Positions 4,194-5,012 of a stretch of DNA of 5,012 nucleotides are shown one piece after another. The position numbers and the translations under genes were made by a program. Each line of letters starts with the position of its first letter. Position 1 is the first letter of the stretch. This stretch comes from Anaerolineales bacterium UBA1136. Its GTDB lineage: Bacteria; Chloroflexota; Anaerolineae; Anaerolineales; UBA11657. The stretch is taken from positions 1 through 5,012 of the forward strand of contig DCAJ01000083.1 in assembly GCA_002311455.1 (NCBI GenBank). The letters are read 5' to 3'. The notes under the pieces were generated by a model. The model saw only the letters and a list, made by a program, of their open reading frames with translations. It ran no database searches and was not told where the DNA came from.

Positions 4194-5012
4194 ATGGAAT
4201 CTCATAAACTAATTCTAGATACTGATCCAGGTGTTGATGATTCAATGGCGATTGCTCTAATAGCAAATTCTCCTGAGATTATACTGCATTCAGTCACAAC
4301 TATTTTTGGTAATGGACCTGTATCTTTGTCTACTGAAAATGCATTAAGAGTCCTAGACATAGTGGATCTTAGTCATGTAGAGGTGTTTCAAGGTGCTAAT
4401 AAACCTCTACTTCGAGAGTTTGGTGGCGAAGGAGCTAGAGTACATGGTAGTGATGGTTTGGGAGAGACTCGTATGCCTCCTTCACCCCGAATTGCTGGAG
4501 CAGAATTTGCAGCAATTCATATTGTAAACTCAATTATGAATCAGCCTGGTGAATTCACTTTGGCTGCTATTGGTCCGCTCACCAATCTGGCTTTGGCCTT
4601 GTCTATTGAACCCAGAATAGCCGATAACGTAAAAGAAGTGGTGATTATGGGTGGAGCAGTAGAAGTACCGGGTAATGCATCACCACTAGCAGAAGCTAAC
4701 ATTCACAATGATCCAGAAGCAGCTAGCCTGGTGTTTGGCGCCGATTGGCATCTTACAGTTGTTGGTCTTGACGTTACTACTCAAATTTTGATGGATTCCA
4801 AATATCTGGCGTCTCTTGCGAAAAGTCAAACACCTACCACCTCTATGATTGCCGCAATCACTCCCCATTATTTGGATTTCCATAAGAAATTTAGAGGTGA
4901 GACGACTATGCCTGTACATGACTCTTCAGCTATTGCATATTTGATTAATCCTGATTTGTTTTCGACAAAGAAATTGTATGTTGAAATTATTACAGGAGAA
5001 CATCCTTGTAAG
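4194..5012 (+). CDS. Nucleoside hydrolase, IunH/Rih family (partial, 3' end beyond the window)
   Basis: The enzyme hydrolyses the N-glycosidic bond of nucleosides to give base plus ribose, in the cytoplasm, for purine or pyrimidine salvage. The frame is open to the window edge (273 residues seen; the family usually has about 310-330, so about 40-50 are missing). The calcium/ribose motif DTDPGVDDSMA is at 9-19 (Asp11, Asp15, Asp16). Asn40 follows in TIFGN, His84 in VHGSDGLG, GPLTN is at 127-131, and AEANIHNDPEAA is at 166-177 (Glu167, Asn169). VHDSSA gives His242-Asp243, equivalent to the family's catalytic His and last calcium ligand. All expected active-site residues are therefore present. 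Base preference cannot be told. A stop at 4188-4190 forces the start to ATG 4194; only a poor AGG lies just before it. It sits 102 bases after the second permease in the same direction, so it may belong to the same operon and act on the imported solute. Confidence 0.94.
   Translation, partial: MESHKLILDTDPGVDDSMAIALIANSPEIILHSVTTIFGNGPVSLSTENALRVLDIVDLSHVEVFQGANKPLLREFGGEGARVHGSDGLGETRMPPSPRIAGAEFAAIHIVNSIMNQPGEFTLAAIGPLTNLALALSIEPRIADNVKEVVIMGGAVEVPGNASPLAEANIHNDPEAASLVFGADWHLTVVGLDVTTQILMDSKYLASLAKSQTPTTSMIAAITPHYLDFHKKFRGETTMPVHDSSAIAYLINPDLFSTKKLYVEIITGEHPCK

Noticed and set aside
4686..4919. 77-codon open frame on the minus strand.
   Set aside because: It lies antisense to the nucleoside hydrolase, whose conserved motifs are continuous through this stretch.
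1..5012. Search for CRISPR arrays, tRNA or rRNA genes, insertion sequences, toxin-antitoxin or defence genes.
   Set aside because: No regularly spaced repeats, cloverleaf-like sequences, transposase motifs or defence-related proteins were seen; the window reads as ordinary metabolic and transport DNA.

Overview
This AT-rich window carries one strand of genes, all on the plus strand. It is best read as part of a carbohydrate-type ABC importer locus joined to a nucleoside hydrolase. The binding protein has a lipobox cysteine followed at once by a Val-Glu-Lys-Ile/Val repeat linker. Linkers of this kind are typical of solute-binding lipoproteins in Chloroflexota, so a member of that phylum is the best guess (for example an uncultivated, AT-rich lineage). 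This is inference from one protein feature and composition; no rRNA or marker gene is present.

Layout. Positions 1-111 hold the last 36 codons of an upstream gene whose residues resemble the C-terminus of M20-family metallopeptidases. Positions 112-560 are a 449-base gap without a confident gene. It contains a long-looped hairpin that starts inside the end of the upstream gene (98-180), two short open frames of doubtful status (222-365 and 375-458), a consensus Shine-Dalgarno sequence with no proper start codon (391-399), a perfect 22-bp palindrome that looks like an operator (446-467), and a possible promoter (484-513). Positions 561-1973 encode a family 1 extracellular solute-binding lipoprotein. 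The 232-base gap that follows has a perfect 17-bp stem-loop (2010-2052) and a possible second promoter placed almost on top of the next start codon. Positions 2206-3138 and 3171-4091 encode the two integral membrane permeases (MalF/UgpA-like and MalG/UgpE-like). Positions 4194-5012 encode a nucleoside hydrolase cut off by the window end.

How the genes fit together. The lipoprotein would capture a solute outside the membrane and pass it to the permease heterodimer. The ATPase subunit is not in the window; it may lie beyond 5012 or be encoded elsewhere. The nucleoside hydrolase would split a nucleoside into base and ribose in the cytoplasm, so the locus may import nucleosides or related ribosides. 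The binding-protein gene alone has a strong Shine-Dalgarno sequence and is followed by a strong hairpin. That arrangement fits the common pattern in which the binding protein is made in excess over the permeases.

Nothing here is clearly a new defence or mobile system. The best targets for a second look are the upstream leader (hairpin, orphan Shine-Dalgarno, palindrome), the apparently leaderless permease start, and the link between a CUT1-type importer and a nucleoside hydrolase.
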